From NCBI GenBank assembly GCA_944470555.2, contig OX104128.1:60829257-60893256 (forward strand): a stretch of DNA of 64,000 bases. Direction: 5' to 3'. Of this stretch, positions 51,801 to 62,519 are shown one piece after another. Position 1 is the stretch's first letter, and every line of letters begins with the position of its first letter. The notes beneath the pieces are model-generated. The model had not been told where the DNA came from, did not search any database, and saw nothing but the letters and a program-made list of their open reading frames with translations. This stretch comes from Heterobilharzia americana. Lineage: Eukaryota > Platyhelminthes > Trematoda > Strigeidida > Schistosomatidae. The translations under genes were made by a program, and so were the position numbers.

Positions 51801-52578
51801 TTGCTGGTGTGGTTACTTGGTCACATAATCAGTACTAACAGTGGGTAAAAAAATAGATTAACTGTGAGAAAAATCACTTTTGGCGTTGATCATACCAAAC
51901 CCACCCCTACCCTGACGAAGAAGCATTCCATTTTGCCTGTTAACCCAAAACAACCAAGTTGTCAGTATTCAGCTGCCTATCACAACCCATGGGTTCTGGA
52001 ATCATTCACAGTCAAAATCCTTCTCATTCGAAAGTGTTGCAGGGCATTTCTCCATTATGTTCCACATGAAGCAACAAAAAGTATTGAATTAACTAGTTTA
52101 TTCAGTAATTTGGTCTGAAGTTTCCTGGAACTTATTCTTTTCAGGGTGGTATTGATCGCATACTGACTAACATCAGCTATGGGAATGGAATGTCGTGAGA
52201 CCTATCACTGATGATGCCGTTGGCGTTTGCCGGCCTGAAGTCACATGGAAGGATTAAACAGTTTTTTGGCGCTGTCATGTTTTCAGGCTTCTGCAGACGA
52301 GGAATGCTACCTTAAAATCTATGAAATGTTATTGCTGCCTGTCAGTACGTATATCCATGTTGTCATTCATTTGAAGAAACAAACTTTTAATCCTCACAGT
52401 ACGCTTTTACTTAAGGTCATATTAATCGTTTCACATTGAAGCGTGCCCACCATCATCGACAACTAGCACGACTGAAATTCATGTGTAATATTTTTACTAT
52501 TCATGTCATCAGCTTAGAAAGTCATCTAGAGTAACCAACTGTTTTTTTTCAGGTGGCAAGAGATATACTGATGAATAG
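41204..52578 (+). CDS. Micro-exon gene (MEG-type), secreted protein of about 215 residues
   Basis: Predicted exons: 41204-41270 (67 nt), 44940-44957 (18), 46273-46323 (51), 46959-47021 (63), 47711-47758 (48), 47824-47859 (36), 48106-48141 (36), 49778-49843 (66), 50135-50200 (66), 50288-50302 (15), 50372-50410 (39), 50473-50541 (69), 52297-52344 (48), 52553-52578 with stop. All introns are phase 1, all internal exons are multiples of three, and all junctions read open; total 648 nt. Exon 1 encodes a leader with core GAAIIIFLVT. The rest has seven cysteines (in QFC, EIC, ECY, RHC, LIC, KLC, EEC) and sequons NMT and NLS. This architecture is diagnostic of schistosome MEGs, whose products are secreted by oesophageal gland, tegument or eggs; which MEG family this is was not recognised. 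Exons from 46273 to 50541 lie in arm B'. Weaker points are the 15-nt exon and the AAG acceptor at 47821-47823. Confidence 0.8.
42844..42890. repeat. (GA)n microsatellite
   Basis: About 22 uninterrupted GA units inside intron 1 of the right MEG. Confidence 0.97.
44342..44359 (+). other. Candidate optional micro-exon, 18 nt
   Basis: Strong acceptor (CTGTCTCCTTACAG) and open in phase 1 (EYNNSE), but the donor GTTCAC is weak. Could be optional or spurious. Confidence 0.25.
46070..46192 (+). other. Two candidate optional micro-exons, 9 nt and 33 nt
   Basis: 46070-46078: nine bases between AATCAG and GTGAGA, giving ADI in phase 1. 46160-46192: 33 bases after a pyrimidine-rich stretch ending CTTCAAAG, open in phase 1 (QPTSNIQSSK), with the weaker donor GTGCAC. 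Both keep the frame if included and are present in the left arm as well. Not in the main model. Confidence 0.3.
46595..46609 (+). other. Candidate optional micro-exon, 15 or 18 nt
   Basis: Strong acceptor (TTCTGACCATAG), open in phase 1 (NQSP). Donor GTAGTG after 15 nt or GTGTGG after 18 nt. Both lengths keep the frame. Confidence 0.3.
50658..50746 (+). CDS. Alternative terminal exon of right MEG
   Basis: A strong acceptor (TTTCGCTTTTTCAG) lies 116 bases after the 69-nt exon. Joined in phase 1, it is open for 28 codons beginning KSSYSVFLDLNN and ending DSVAK-stop, with AATAAA eight bases after the stop (50754-50759). It competes with the path to 52297 and 52553. The left copy retains this exon intact and has no homologue of the later exons in its arm, so this may be the original 3' end. 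Confidence 0.55.
50754..50759 (+). terminator. Proximal polyadenylation signal of right MEG
   Basis: AATAAA just after the stop of the alternative terminal exon. Confidence 0.5.
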
Positions 52579-52746
52579 TTAGATGCATCACTAGATATAA
52601 TTTAAAACTTGGAAGAAAGAAAAAATGAAAACAACTGCAACTGAATGCTTTTAATAACTGATTTCTAACAAATATGATTGTTGATGTAAGTGAGCAAGTG
52701 TCAAACTGCATCATGACATTTATCCACCGTAAAGTAAATTAATCCA

Positions 52747-52752
52747 AATAAA
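52747..52752 (+). terminator. Distal polyadenylation signal of right MEG
   Basis: AATAAA 169 bases after the stop at 52576-52578. The terminal exon begins at 52553 after a T8-CAG acceptor and encodes GKRYTDE-stop. Confidence 0.6.
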
Positions 52753-52825
52753 ATAATTTAACGGTCTTCTGTTAAACAACCTGATACCCTGCCCATATTC
52801 ACATGGGACAAAAACCTTGACATTG

Positions 52826-52846
52826 TGAGAGAGAGAGAGAGAGAGA
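52826..52846. repeat. (GA)n microsatellite
   Basis: About ten GA units, 75 bases past the distal polyadenylation signal. Confidence 0.95.
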
Positions 52847-53039
52847 AATTCCATTCTTTTGCAGTCAGCCATATTAGGTGCAGCCTATCGGACAGAATTC
52901 AAAACGTTCTCTCTTCTATAAGGGCCTAGCTTTTCCTACTGACCTTAGGCTTCACCCTTCCTTGACAGCCATTTGGTTCCTCATAATCAGAAAGACGAGT
53001 AAAGATGTTAAAAAGGTTTATTTTCAAGTCGAACAGTGA

Positions 53040-53950
53040 AAACAGTAGTGCATTTTTAACCCGGTTGTTCCTGACCATACACTCATCACCAAGTCGAAAC
53101 CTACTGATGTGTTATATCCATTCACTTCCTTCAGATGTAGCTGTGACAGCGTAGACAAAAAAAGAGTTCATTCGGCAACCAAACATGAGCTTTAAGACAG
53201 ATTCTTTGGTTGCCTCGCTGGAGTTCGGCGTGCTTCTGTTGTTTACAAGAATTCCTTTCATGACAATGTCTACCGATACTTCCCATTATGCTTTCGATAA
53301 AGCACGTTGAAATCCATCCATGGGTTTTTTCACCTGGCCATCTGATTGGGGGTGATCAGGTAGAGAGCGTTAGTGCTGGATCCCACTTTTTCTCCAAAGG
53401 GCTAGAAACGCTGCAGAAGTAAACTGTGTACCACTATCGGTTACAATGAGTGATATCCTTTAACTGGCTAGTATAAACCAATTAATTCCTTTCACTCACT
53501 TCTAGGCCTTGAGGAACGGTTCGAAGTTCTTGGTTGATAATACTCCAACTCTCACTCTCATGTGCTATTATTTTAGCGGTAATTGTCGAATACAGATATT
53601 ACTAACAATATCAATGTTCTAGGGAGAGGCTCATGAAGTAGTAACCTCAATTTCTTCCCTCGAACATTATTCAATTTCTAGCCTTTATAGGTTTTTGAGA
53701 TGTTTGTTCGTATCAGGATTGGTTGAGAACATTTAACACACTTTCTTCAAGCCTTGTACACTTCGTGTTATTTTGGTTTTGGTTTTCTGGTAAGTTGCGC
53801 ATGAAATACATTGCCCACAAACATTCATGTTTTTGTCTTTTCAGTACATGTTGTTGCTGATAGAATTACTGCGATGGGTACTGGACCTATCGCATACACG
53901 AAAGGAACGTATTCTCTCATAATGCAGATCTATTAAAACGCTTTAACCAG
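53040..53950 (-). mobile_element. Gypsy-type integrase fragment
   Basis: On the - strand, SLIVTDSGTQFTSA lies near 53445-53405 and DHPQSDGQVKKPMDGFQRAL near 53360-53300. NNRSTPNSSEATKES follows near 53250-53200. These are the DDE catalytic-core D-x-GTQF and HPQ-S-GQ-E-like motifs; the catalytic Glu position reads Lys (QVKK). Stops and frame changes throughout. Its 5' part (to about 53950) is unreadable. Confidence 0.75.
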
Positions 53951-53959
53951 CTTGAAAGT

Positions 53960-54110
53960 TTATGACATAATGAATACCCAGGCAATATCGAGGCATTCGC
54001 ATGAGAGCCTATATGGTAACAGAGGTCAGTCAGTTCGATCCAGTATAAGAACTGGAAATTAAAAGTATCAATGTGGGCTGACTGGAATTGACTGAATGTA
54101 ATGAAAAGTA
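53960..54110 (+). repeat. Dispersed repeat, paired with 61985-62115
   Basis: Shares an ATAATGAATA-CCAGGC-TATCGAG start and a GAAATTAAAAGTATC end with the later copy, on the same strand. No coding potential; family unknown. Confidence 0.6.
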
Positions 54111-54119
54111 GTTTAGACC

Positions 54120-54740
54120 ACTCAAGGGGTTAACTATTTATACAATGACAGAAAAATGAAGCTTCTAGAGCAGAAACTGGAAGCCATATTGTGTATAGTG
54201 TTATTCTCGAGTAGATAAAAAGAAGTGAAATCATAATTGAGTATAAGAGTAATAAAAGGGTAACAAATTTTTATCATCATGTTGCGTGATTAGATGAGAA
54301 CTACTCAGAAAGTCAGAGGATGTCTGTCACAGTATAATTAACTATTTGAGAAGTCCTAGGAACTTTGCGTCAAATTTGGTCAGTCTACATCTTTGTTATC
54401 TTCTATCACACTCAACACATTCTTATCAAACTTATGAAAGTACATAATTGTAAAACTAACATTCTAAAAGCGTTTTTAAACGACTGAGAAGAACCGTGAA
54501 ATGCATTCATGATCCTTCTGGTACCATTTTCTTTTTTGGTTTATTGAATTTTGGAGAATGAAAATACTTGTATGATAGATGTTTTATTTGGAGGTAAACT
54601 CAAGTTATATCCCTTCATCACTCATCAGCTATACGGAAGAAGTATGAACCTGTGATTCTGTGGACACATATTCTATTCCGATTCACATTTTCAGATGAAT
54701 GCATAACTCATTACTTGTATACTAGTTGGATGGGGGCGAT
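54120..54740. other. Anonymous AT-rich DNA
   Basis: Nothing recognised, apart from an AATGAAAATACTTG segment near 54557 ending in a GTAAAC donor-like site that does not make a phase-symmetric exon. Confidence 0.45.
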
Positions 54741-54754
54741 CGGCAGAGAGATCT

Positions 54755-54900
54755 GCCTAGCCTAGGTTTTGTGCCTGTGGACACTCTTCATTAAGGCTTA
54801 CATGATGAAATCAACAGTGGGAATGAATGTTCTTGTGTAGGTTTCGAACCCGCATCTTTGAGTTCTGCGGTCAGAGACGCAACCACTGGGTACCTTATAT
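54755..54900 (-). mobile_element. tRNA-derived SINE (Sm-alpha-like)
   Basis: Box-B-like GCGGGTTCGAAACC on the - strand near 54841-54854. GCACAAAACCTAGGCTAGGC near its end resembles the other copies. Confidence 0.65.
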
Positions 54901-55193
54901 AGTTTGTTAGCCTGATAGATCAATTACATTGTTCAGCATTGTCAAAGAGTTTCTAAAAAACCACATTTACTGCCACTGGGTTAGGCACCTAATATGGATA
55001 ACATCCGTTTTCATCAAAAACAAGCTTGTCAAAAAATGAATTGCATCACTAGGTAGAAAGTGTAGTTATGTCAGTCTACCTCGGAGAAGTGTTGAAGGTG
55101 ATGTGGTGCCCATTTACAGACATTATTTCAACTGGTTTTGCTAAAACCGATGTACATTTTCATAAAATTTCTTTCTAAACGTTATTTCGATAG

Positions 55194-55297
55194 ATGTCAT
55201 GTTGACAATTTTGAAGAAGAATCAGCTGCCTAAGATTTGTGTTCCGGAGTTCAGTGTGAAGTTCCATGTTAAAAAGAAACTCATGAAGGATTGATTC
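55194..55297 (+). other. Candidate terminal coding exon
   Basis: An acceptor-like CGTTATTTCGATAG is followed by an open frame of about 33 codons, including MLTILKKNQLPKICVPEF and ending KKKLMKD-stop. Protein-like composition, but no upstream exon or polyadenylation signal was tied to it. Family not recognised. Confidence 0.3.
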
Positions 55298-55479
55298 TAA
55301 AGCATATTAGATAGAAGTTTCAACTTTCACAATACATGATAACGAGTTTTAGTCGTACGAACAGATAATTAATTCTTAGTCCATTGTCTTACAAAAACAT
55401 GCATATTTTATCTAGTGTATCGATAAGTTGATTTTAGATGTATGACGGCCATCAGCAGAAATTTCTGCTCTATTTAGAC

Positions 55480-55580
55480 TTCGTGATTATTGGCACGCAT
55501 AAGCAAGGCATATCTACATCCTCTAGGGAACTAGTGTCTCTCTTTCTAGAGATTTTAAAGCGTGTCATCTAGTGCTGGTA
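55480..55580 (-). mobile_element. Truncated tRNA-derived SINE
   Basis: Carries the CTTGCTTATGCGTGCCAATA-like signature on the - strand, with no clear box B. Confidence 0.5.
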
Positions 55581-55670
55581 AATAACATGCCCCGGTATAA
55601 TAAGAAGCAATGTATTCACTTGGTGCAAATTTTATTGTGGGAATTCTGTAGTATATTTTTTGTCTTCTAG

Positions 55671-55896
55671 CCTATCTTTTCATTTACTATTCTTACCAGG
55701 TAAGTATATTTGAGGTAGATGCTTTCCAATACCACTTATTTCTTACATATGAGTCATCAAGAAAAACCAATTTCCATCGTTGGTGGACTACGCACACTGT
55801 ACAAAACCTACCGGGTTGCATTTTCAACCAAGTGTATGAAGTGCTACTCTGCTTCCTTCTGTTTTGCAGAAGTTGAATTGAATATTTTGTCGTCAT
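55671..55896 (+). other. Candidate last two exons of an unidentified gene
   Basis: 55671-55699 (29 nt) lies between a very strong acceptor (TTTTTTGTCTTCTAG) and a perfect CAG/GTAAGT donor. The next strong acceptor (CTTCCTTCTGTTTTGCAG) opens at 55870. Joined, one frame reads LSFHLLFLPEVELNILSSL-stop, followed by ATTAAA near 55950. Upstream exons were not found. Confidence 0.3.
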
Positions 55897-56819
55897 TATG
55901 ACAAATTAGGCCTGATTTTGTCAATACTTTATTCCTGTCGCAGTTTGCATTAAATGATTTACTTAGCTTCGGGTTAAGTCAGCGAATGTTTTGTGCCAGC
56001 TCATGTCATTACTGATAATCTACCGAATTCAAAGTGACTTAAGTCTTCGAAGGAATCATTCTTAAAAGAAAAGAAAATACGACACTATCTCTCTTTACAA
56101 CATGAGACATTGAAGCTTACAGAATTTGATGAATGTTTGCTCTCAGAAAGACTTCGAAATGGCTCATTTGTGGAATCGAACACACCTCTTCATAATGCAA
56201 CACTGCTAATGGCGCATTTAAAACATCTACACTGTTACCATATAGGGAACACACTGCAGAAACATGTAGAATTATCAATGAGAGTGGGATAATAGTGGCA
56301 TTTTCATCTACATGCTGATTGAGAAACATATTTTATCTATTAGGAGATCCTGACATCACTAACCTTGGTTTGGTAAGCAGGCTGCAAGCGCATGATCTAC
56401 TGAATGAAAGTTGGTTATCTATACTAGTTGGCCACAACAGTTACACACAATCACTCAGTAAGATGGTGCTGAGTAACAGTCCTTAAAACTGAACTAGATA
56501 CTGGGAATTCTGCCGAAACATGTTTGGAATGTACATGTCAGCATTAAACAAACAGTTAACCACTGCCACGAACAACCATGTTATATTGCTAGTTACTTAT
56601 AAAATTGACAAACGAAAGTCACGATTACCAGCTTGTTTTAGATATCTCTTCATTAATGTACTGTCGACAGACACACATGTGAACACGCACACTCATACAG
56701 AGGAAATAATATGTTACAATAAGTGTACTGGAAAAGCATACATAAAATGCTTCTCTTAATATTAGTGTAAAACTTAGCCAATGTGAAGTAATATAATTCT
56801 ATATTAGGTTATTTTAATT

Positions 56820-59190
56820 TGATGTACCAATCTCAAGAAAGTGGAGACGCAGTCTACTTGACACAAGGTCAAGAAAAGGAGCAGATGTAAGTTCAGACCA
56901 CTGTCTAGTGCAAGGAACCTTCCAAATCAAGTTGGAAGCCTTCAAGGAAGCTGCTGATAGACCACAGTTCAAGTACAACACTCGGAAACTGAAGGACGAA
57001 ACTACAAAGGAAATCTTCACGGCAGCCATCAAGACAAAGTTGGAGATATCGAGGAACATCTCCGAAGAAACCTGTGTAGAAGAACACTGGAAGTCTTTAA
57101 AAGAGATGTGGAGAGAAACCTGCACAAGAGTATTAGGAAGAAAGAAGAAAGAAGACAAGGAATGGATCTCGACGGATACATGGAAGCTGATAGAGGAGAG
57201 GAGGAGGGTGAAGCAGGAGATAAACCAGTGCAAGGATGCTCAACGACAAGAGGAACTGAGCACAATGTATAAAACACTGGACAAAGAAGTGAAGAAGAGT
57301 GCACGGAAAGACAAAAGACACTTCTACGAAACACTGGCAAGTGAAGCAGAACAGGCTGCTGGTAGGAGAGACAGAGACCTGACAACATTGTATCAAATAA
57401 CCAGGTTGCTATCTGGGAAGAGATCAATGCAGATGAAACCAATAAAAGATGTAGAAGGAAATTTAATTATGAAAGAAGAGAAACAGAGGAAACAATGGGC
57501 TGACCACTTCAAAAAGCTCTTGAATCGACCACCACCTGCACTTCGTCCAGAAATACCACCTGCAGCCGCTGAATTACAAGTGAACATAAATCCCCCAACG
57601 AAAATGGAAGTCGTGAACGCCATAAAGCTACTGAAATGCGGGAAAGCAGCAGGACCAGATGGGATACCGCCAGAAGCACTGAGAGCAGACGCACAGACAA
57701 CAGCGGACATGCTCACACCACTATTGCAGAAGGTGTGGAAGGAAGAGAAGGTACCTGCCCATTGATTGGAAGAAGGGTTACCTTATCAAACTGCCGAAGA
57801 AAGGAGACCTCAGTGCTTGCAAGAACTGGCGAGGAATCACTCTCCTGTCCACCCAAAGCAAGCAAAATATTAAGCCGCATCATCCTGGAGAGGCTTAAAG
57901 ATGCACTGGATTCAAAACTACGACCGGAACAGGCAGGCTTCAGGAAGTACAAATCATGTGCGGACCAAATTGCAATGCCACGCTACTCATCATCACAGAA
58001 CAGAGTATAGAATAGCAGTCAACTCTCGACCTCAACTTCATTGACTTTGAGAAGGCCTTTGACAGCGTCGACCGGGAGGTAATTTGGAAACTGCTTCAAT
58101 GCTATGGAATACCGCAAATATTTATCAGCCTCATTTAACAACCATATGAAGATGCCACATGCCAAGTAATTCACAATGGGAAGCTCAGTGATGCTTTCGA
58201 AGTGAAGACAGGAGTGAAACAAGGTTGCCTACTATCCCCCATGATATTCCTGATTGTGGCGGACTGGATCATGCAGCAAACAGTGGGGAGCTGTGAGAAG
58301 AGGGGGATACGCTGGACGGCGGAAAAGAACCTAGAAGACTTGGATTTCGCCGATGACTTGTGTTTGATGTCACACAAACTTGATGACCTACAGGTAAAAA
58401 CTAACAAGTTGACAAAAGACGTGAGGCAGAGAAGACGGGACTTCAAGTGAATATATAGAAGACAGAGGTGATGAAGATACCGCACCACCACCACCACCAA
58501 CAACAACAACAAACTCCAGTCACCATCAAGGGAGAAACTTAAAGGAAGTAGCCTCTTTCACTTATCTAGGCAGCACTGTTTCAACTACAGGTGGCACAGA
58601 CGAGGATGTCAAAGTCAGAATCGGAAAAGCAAGACAGGCGTTCATTAGCCTGAAACCAGTGTGGAGATCTACAGCAATGCACTCAGCATGTGGAACAAGA
58701 TCCGGATATTCAACACCAACATCAAGTCAGTGCTTCTTTGTGATGGCTGAGAGACTTGGCGCGTTACGAAGGGGATTTCCAACAAACTACAGACATTCAT
58801 CAACAACTGCTTACGTTCGCTACTGAAGATCAGATGGCCAGAATAATGAGAATAAGCAACAAGGAGCTCTGGGAACGAACCAACCAAGAAGCTATCACCC
58901 AACAAATATGGAGAAGGAAGTGGAGATGGATTGGGCATACACTGAGAAGGCCGACTGGGGACATCACACATTTAGTCAAGCCAGGCCGTCGAGTGGAACC
59001 CCCATGGGAAGTGACGAGTTGGACGTCCTAGAGTGACATGGAGGAGATCGTGCGAGGAAGAAATGAGAGGTTGTGGGCTGTCGTGGAACCAGGTTCAAAA
59101 GATTTCAGAGAACAGAATTCACTGGAGACGTGCTACTGAAGCCCTATGTTTCATTAGGAACCCAAAGGACTAATAATAATAATACTATAA
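56820..59190 (+). mobile_element. RTE-type retrotransposon, 5'-truncated, nearly complete reverse transcriptase
   Basis: Starts within the endonuclease (GADVSSDHCLVQGTF near 56878). A 285-codon frame at 56908-57765 covers the linker and the first reverse transcriptase blocks, including KCGKAAGPDGIPPEALRAD near 57640. A frameshift follows, then RPEQAGFRKYKSCADQIA near 57920, FIDFEKAFDSVDREVIWKL near 58040, VKTGVKQGCLLSPMIF near 58200 and the catalytic LDFADDLCLMSHKLDD near 58340. It ends in an AATAATAATACTATAA tail at about 59172-59188. This copy looks younger than the other TEs here, with few frame breaks. The FADDL and tail type fit the RTE clade, a different family from 23480-25760. It has a (CAC/CAA)n stretch at 58484-58512. 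Confidence 0.88.
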
Positions 59191-59269
59191 TAAAGTGAAA
59201 TGAAGAACAGACAGTGGTTCAGATACTACTGTCCATAAGAAACAAACACATTTCAAAAGGTATTTAGAC

Positions 59270-59530
59270 TTCAGATCAGTTAGCTGGAGGTGATCTGCAC
59301 GAAGCTCTGGGCCTAGGTTTCGTGCTTGTTGACACTCGTCAGCAAAGCATATCTGCAGCCTCGACAGAACTAGTGTCCCACCTAGGATTCGAACCCGGGT
59401 CGCCAATCGACATTACCTCTGAACACTTCGAACCGTGACTGACCAACCAGCTAACATCTGTCAACATACACCACAATGCTCAGCCTCCTAGCTTGGTGGT
59501 CACATTGCAAAAGTGATCTGTAGGATTTGG
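59270..59530 (-). mobile_element. tRNA-derived SINE (Sm-alpha-like), best-preserved copy
   Basis: Box-B CCCGGGTTCGAATCC on the - strand at about 59384-59398; GACGAGTGTCAACAAGCACG near 59330. The start region matches the 5' part of the copy at 35260. It lies 80 bases after the RTE tail. Confidence 0.8.
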
Positions 59531-59609
59531 TCAGCACTCAGAACTAGACCACATGTAATTGGCTACTCTCTAGTGAATAACCACTGTAGATTCCAGGTCA
59601 ACTCATCCA

Positions 59610-59960
59610 ATATTAGTTAGAGCGGAAATGTCTGAGTAATAGGGCTGGAAAGCATAAGAAACGAAGTAATAACAGTAATTTGAGTATCAGTAACAATAAT
59701 GATACAAGTAGGGAGTTGTTCAAGGTCACGGATGTGTTATCATTTAATTTACACAGAATCCTCAACAAAGCTGGAATTAGCGTGGCATTCAAACTTAAAA
59801 ACTCACTATGAGGCAAGCTTCGTCAGTTTGAGGTCCCAATAAACCCAATCGAACAAAATTATTTGATCTGAAAATTACCCTTAATGATTGTGAGGTCATG
59901 CAAATGGATTAAACTAGCCAATTGGAGTCGGTTAGATTATCAGAACGCAAGGATTTAGCC
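59610..59960 (+). mobile_element. Penelope-like element fragment
   Basis: RILNKAGISVAFKL is read at 59757-59800, similar to the piece at 39530. A Lys/Asn-rich stretch precedes it. No GIY-YIG core. Tentative. Confidence 0.4.
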
Positions 59961-61019
59961 CTATGTATGATGTTTGAACTCAATGAGATCAATAATCTAG
60001 AAAAAAATCCAGCTGTTGTAATGCGTACACAAGCACACAGTGGGGTAGGATTAAATCGCTGTACTTAATTCCATGCAGATAGCTGGAGTGAAAGATTAAA
60101 AATTTTACTACCACTTAAAACAAAGAATATGAAGTGATAAGGATAGTTTCGTTTGGTTCACGATCACCTTTTCTATACAGCCTGAAATAGTAGGAGAATT
60201 TACTGAAACAGAAAACTGGCTCATTACAAAATGTTTTGAGGATATGTATTAGTGAGAAAAAATTTCACTAGTTGTGTTGCACGAAATTCAGCTAGTGTAA
60301 AACATACTCGGCTATTGCATCTGGCGAATTCACTAACATCCTATGGTAGTCGGGAAGACGATTACGATAATTAACAACTCTGATGATGACAGCACCAGAG
60401 TGAGTTTCCGTTTCATTTCTTCCCACATTACCCATATTGTTTGCGGGAATTTCAACAGGTTAACTACATTTACTCCTAATATGCTGTGATTATCATGTTT
60501 TGTGCTTTAACGGCTACACAAGTTAGCAGCGGGTGAGAACTTGTAGTAATGGTAGCAGAAAAAACAACACAGACTTGTTCCTCTTGTCGTCTTTTGCTCA
60601 GTTGAATACTGTGATCGATGAAGATTGGTCAAAGCTTATTTATTTTCGAGTTATAATTGCTCGATTCACCTTGCAAAATGGTCTCAACAGCCAGGTTAAC
60701 AATACACCTGTGGTGTGAACATTGTAGTGGATAAGTAAATACGTCAATATTCCTGTCAGACTGTTGATTTGACAAGAGTACATTGCACACTACTTTGAAT
60801 CCCTTTATTGTATCACAAAGTTGCTCCCCTGGAAGTGACTTTTATAGGTCGTAAGAACCATGGACTTTCCAGACGAACATTGATTGGTTACTGAAGATCA
60901 ATCAATTCCCTGCTGTCTAATTCCAAGTGCTGACTGAATTCCATCGATTATATGGCAGTATGATCACTAATTCGGTCAGTACACCGGACTAGACAATATG
61001 AAATTGTACTGGGTGATGA
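59961..61019. other. Anonymous AT-rich DNA
   Basis: Only short frames, none recognised. Confidence 0.5.
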
Positions 61020-61670
61020 TTGAAGATGAGATGAAAATCTGGACCACGGCCGGATCGTTTCAACTACAGGCGGCACAGATGACGACGTCAAAACCAGGAT
61101 CGGAAAAACAAGATAGGCTTTTACTGATCTGAAATCAGTGTGCAGATATACCACACTCAGCATAAAGCGTGAACAAGATCCGGATTTTTAACACCAACGT
61201 CAAGGCAGTGCTTCTATATGGTTAAGGAACTTTGCGTATCTCGAAAAGCACTTCCAACAAACTACAGACATTCATCAACAGCCACCGTCTACGCGAACTC
61301 GATACTGAATATCATATGAGAAGGCCAGAAAGAACAAGCACCAAGAAATCCTGGCAAAGAACCAACCAAGAACCTATCACTCAATAAATATGCAGAGGAA
61401 AAAAGTGGAGATGAAATGGATTGAGCATACACTGAAAAGACCGTTTGAGGACATCACAAGGCAAGCCCTCGACAGGAATCCTAAAGGGGAACGACGAGTT
61501 GGGCATCCCAGATCAGGGTGACATGAAGGAGATCATGTGTGGAAGAAATAAAAGTTACATAGCAGTAGTGTAGCCAGGTTCAAAAGACTGCACAGAACAG
61601 AGTGGAATAGAGGTGCGCTACTGAAGCCGTATGTTTCACTAGGAACCCAAGAGAAAAAATAATAATGATG
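61020..61670 (+). mobile_element. Older RTE-type 3' fragment
   Basis: Collinear with 58560-59180 but more decayed: TTTCAACTACAGGCGGCACA at 61060, ACAAACTACAGACATTCATC near 61256, and AACCCAAGAG with an AATAATGATG tail at about 61640-61668. Same family as 56820-59190. Confidence 0.8.
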
Positions 61671-61984
61671 GGTGAATGAAGGATAAAGTGTTCAAAATTT
61701 GTAACGTAATCTACAGATAGTCAGCCAAAATTATTCTCTGAAACTGAATCTTAATTATCACAAAATTAGTTTCCACAATTTCTAAAGCATGAGAATTAAG
61801 TATTATAGCTGAAATAATGCTGTAAACATGGGTTCTAGAATATTTAATACTTATTGTTGTGTATTGATACTTGTGATTTAACGTTACTGTACCGGGTAGA
61901 GTTGCTCCACTTCTGTTGGTAGATGGGCTCCGAATGCCTCCATATTACCTGGAACGGGAGTTCTGGATAGCACTGCTAGCCACA

Positions 61985-62115
61985 TAATAGACTACAATAT
62001 AATGAATATCCAGGCGGTATCGAGATGATTCGTACAGGAACTCATCTGCCAGCAGATGTCAAGCAACTCAACCTAGTGTAGTAATGAGAAATTAAAAGTA
62101 TCGATGAGCAACAGC
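61985..62115 (+). repeat. Dispersed repeat, paired with 53960-54110
   Basis: Same-strand homologue with shared start and end words. The preceding 61895-61985 also looks repeat-like. Confidence 0.55.
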
Positions 62116-62124
62116 AGCCAATAC

Positions 62125-62300
62125 ATGTTAAAAAAGTGGTGGCTGTCGTGCCCCAGTGGCCTGATGGATAACACTTTGGCATTCAAAACTATGGGCACTG
62201 GTTTGAAGTCTCACTGTAGTGCAGATACATCCAGCTGACGAGTCCCAAATAGGACGAGATTTATATCTTGGATTCCACTGCAAGCCACCGAATAGACTAT
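62125..62300 (+). mobile_element. Second type of tRNA-derived SINE
   Basis: Box-A-like CAGTGGCCTGATGGATAAC near 62154 and box-B-like GGTTTGAAGTCTC near 62201, spaced as in a tRNA gene. The flanks differ from the Sm-alpha-like copies. It cannot fold as an intact tRNA by eye. Confidence 0.55.
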
Positions 62301-62429
62301 TAGTTAATACTTATTTTAAGGTAACATTCACCAAGGACTGACATCATCTTGAGAACTACTGAATGCTCGGAAGAACTGGGCAGCGGCCTCGTTATATTAC
62401 AGGGACTCTCAGCAGTGCACACCCATGAC

Positions 62430-62510
62430 CTCACCAGGTATCGAACTGGGGACCATTAGTTTCTGTGGCGAGCACGTTAACCCTCCAGCTACTAGGGTGA
62501 AGTTCAATGA
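62430..62510 (-). mobile_element. tRNA-like SINE head on the opposite strand
   Basis: On the - strand, TAGCTGGAGGGTTAACGTGC near 62495 and a box-B-like AGTTCGATACC near 62440. It faces the SINE at 62125-62300. Confidence 0.5.
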
Positions 62511-62519
62511 TATACGGTT

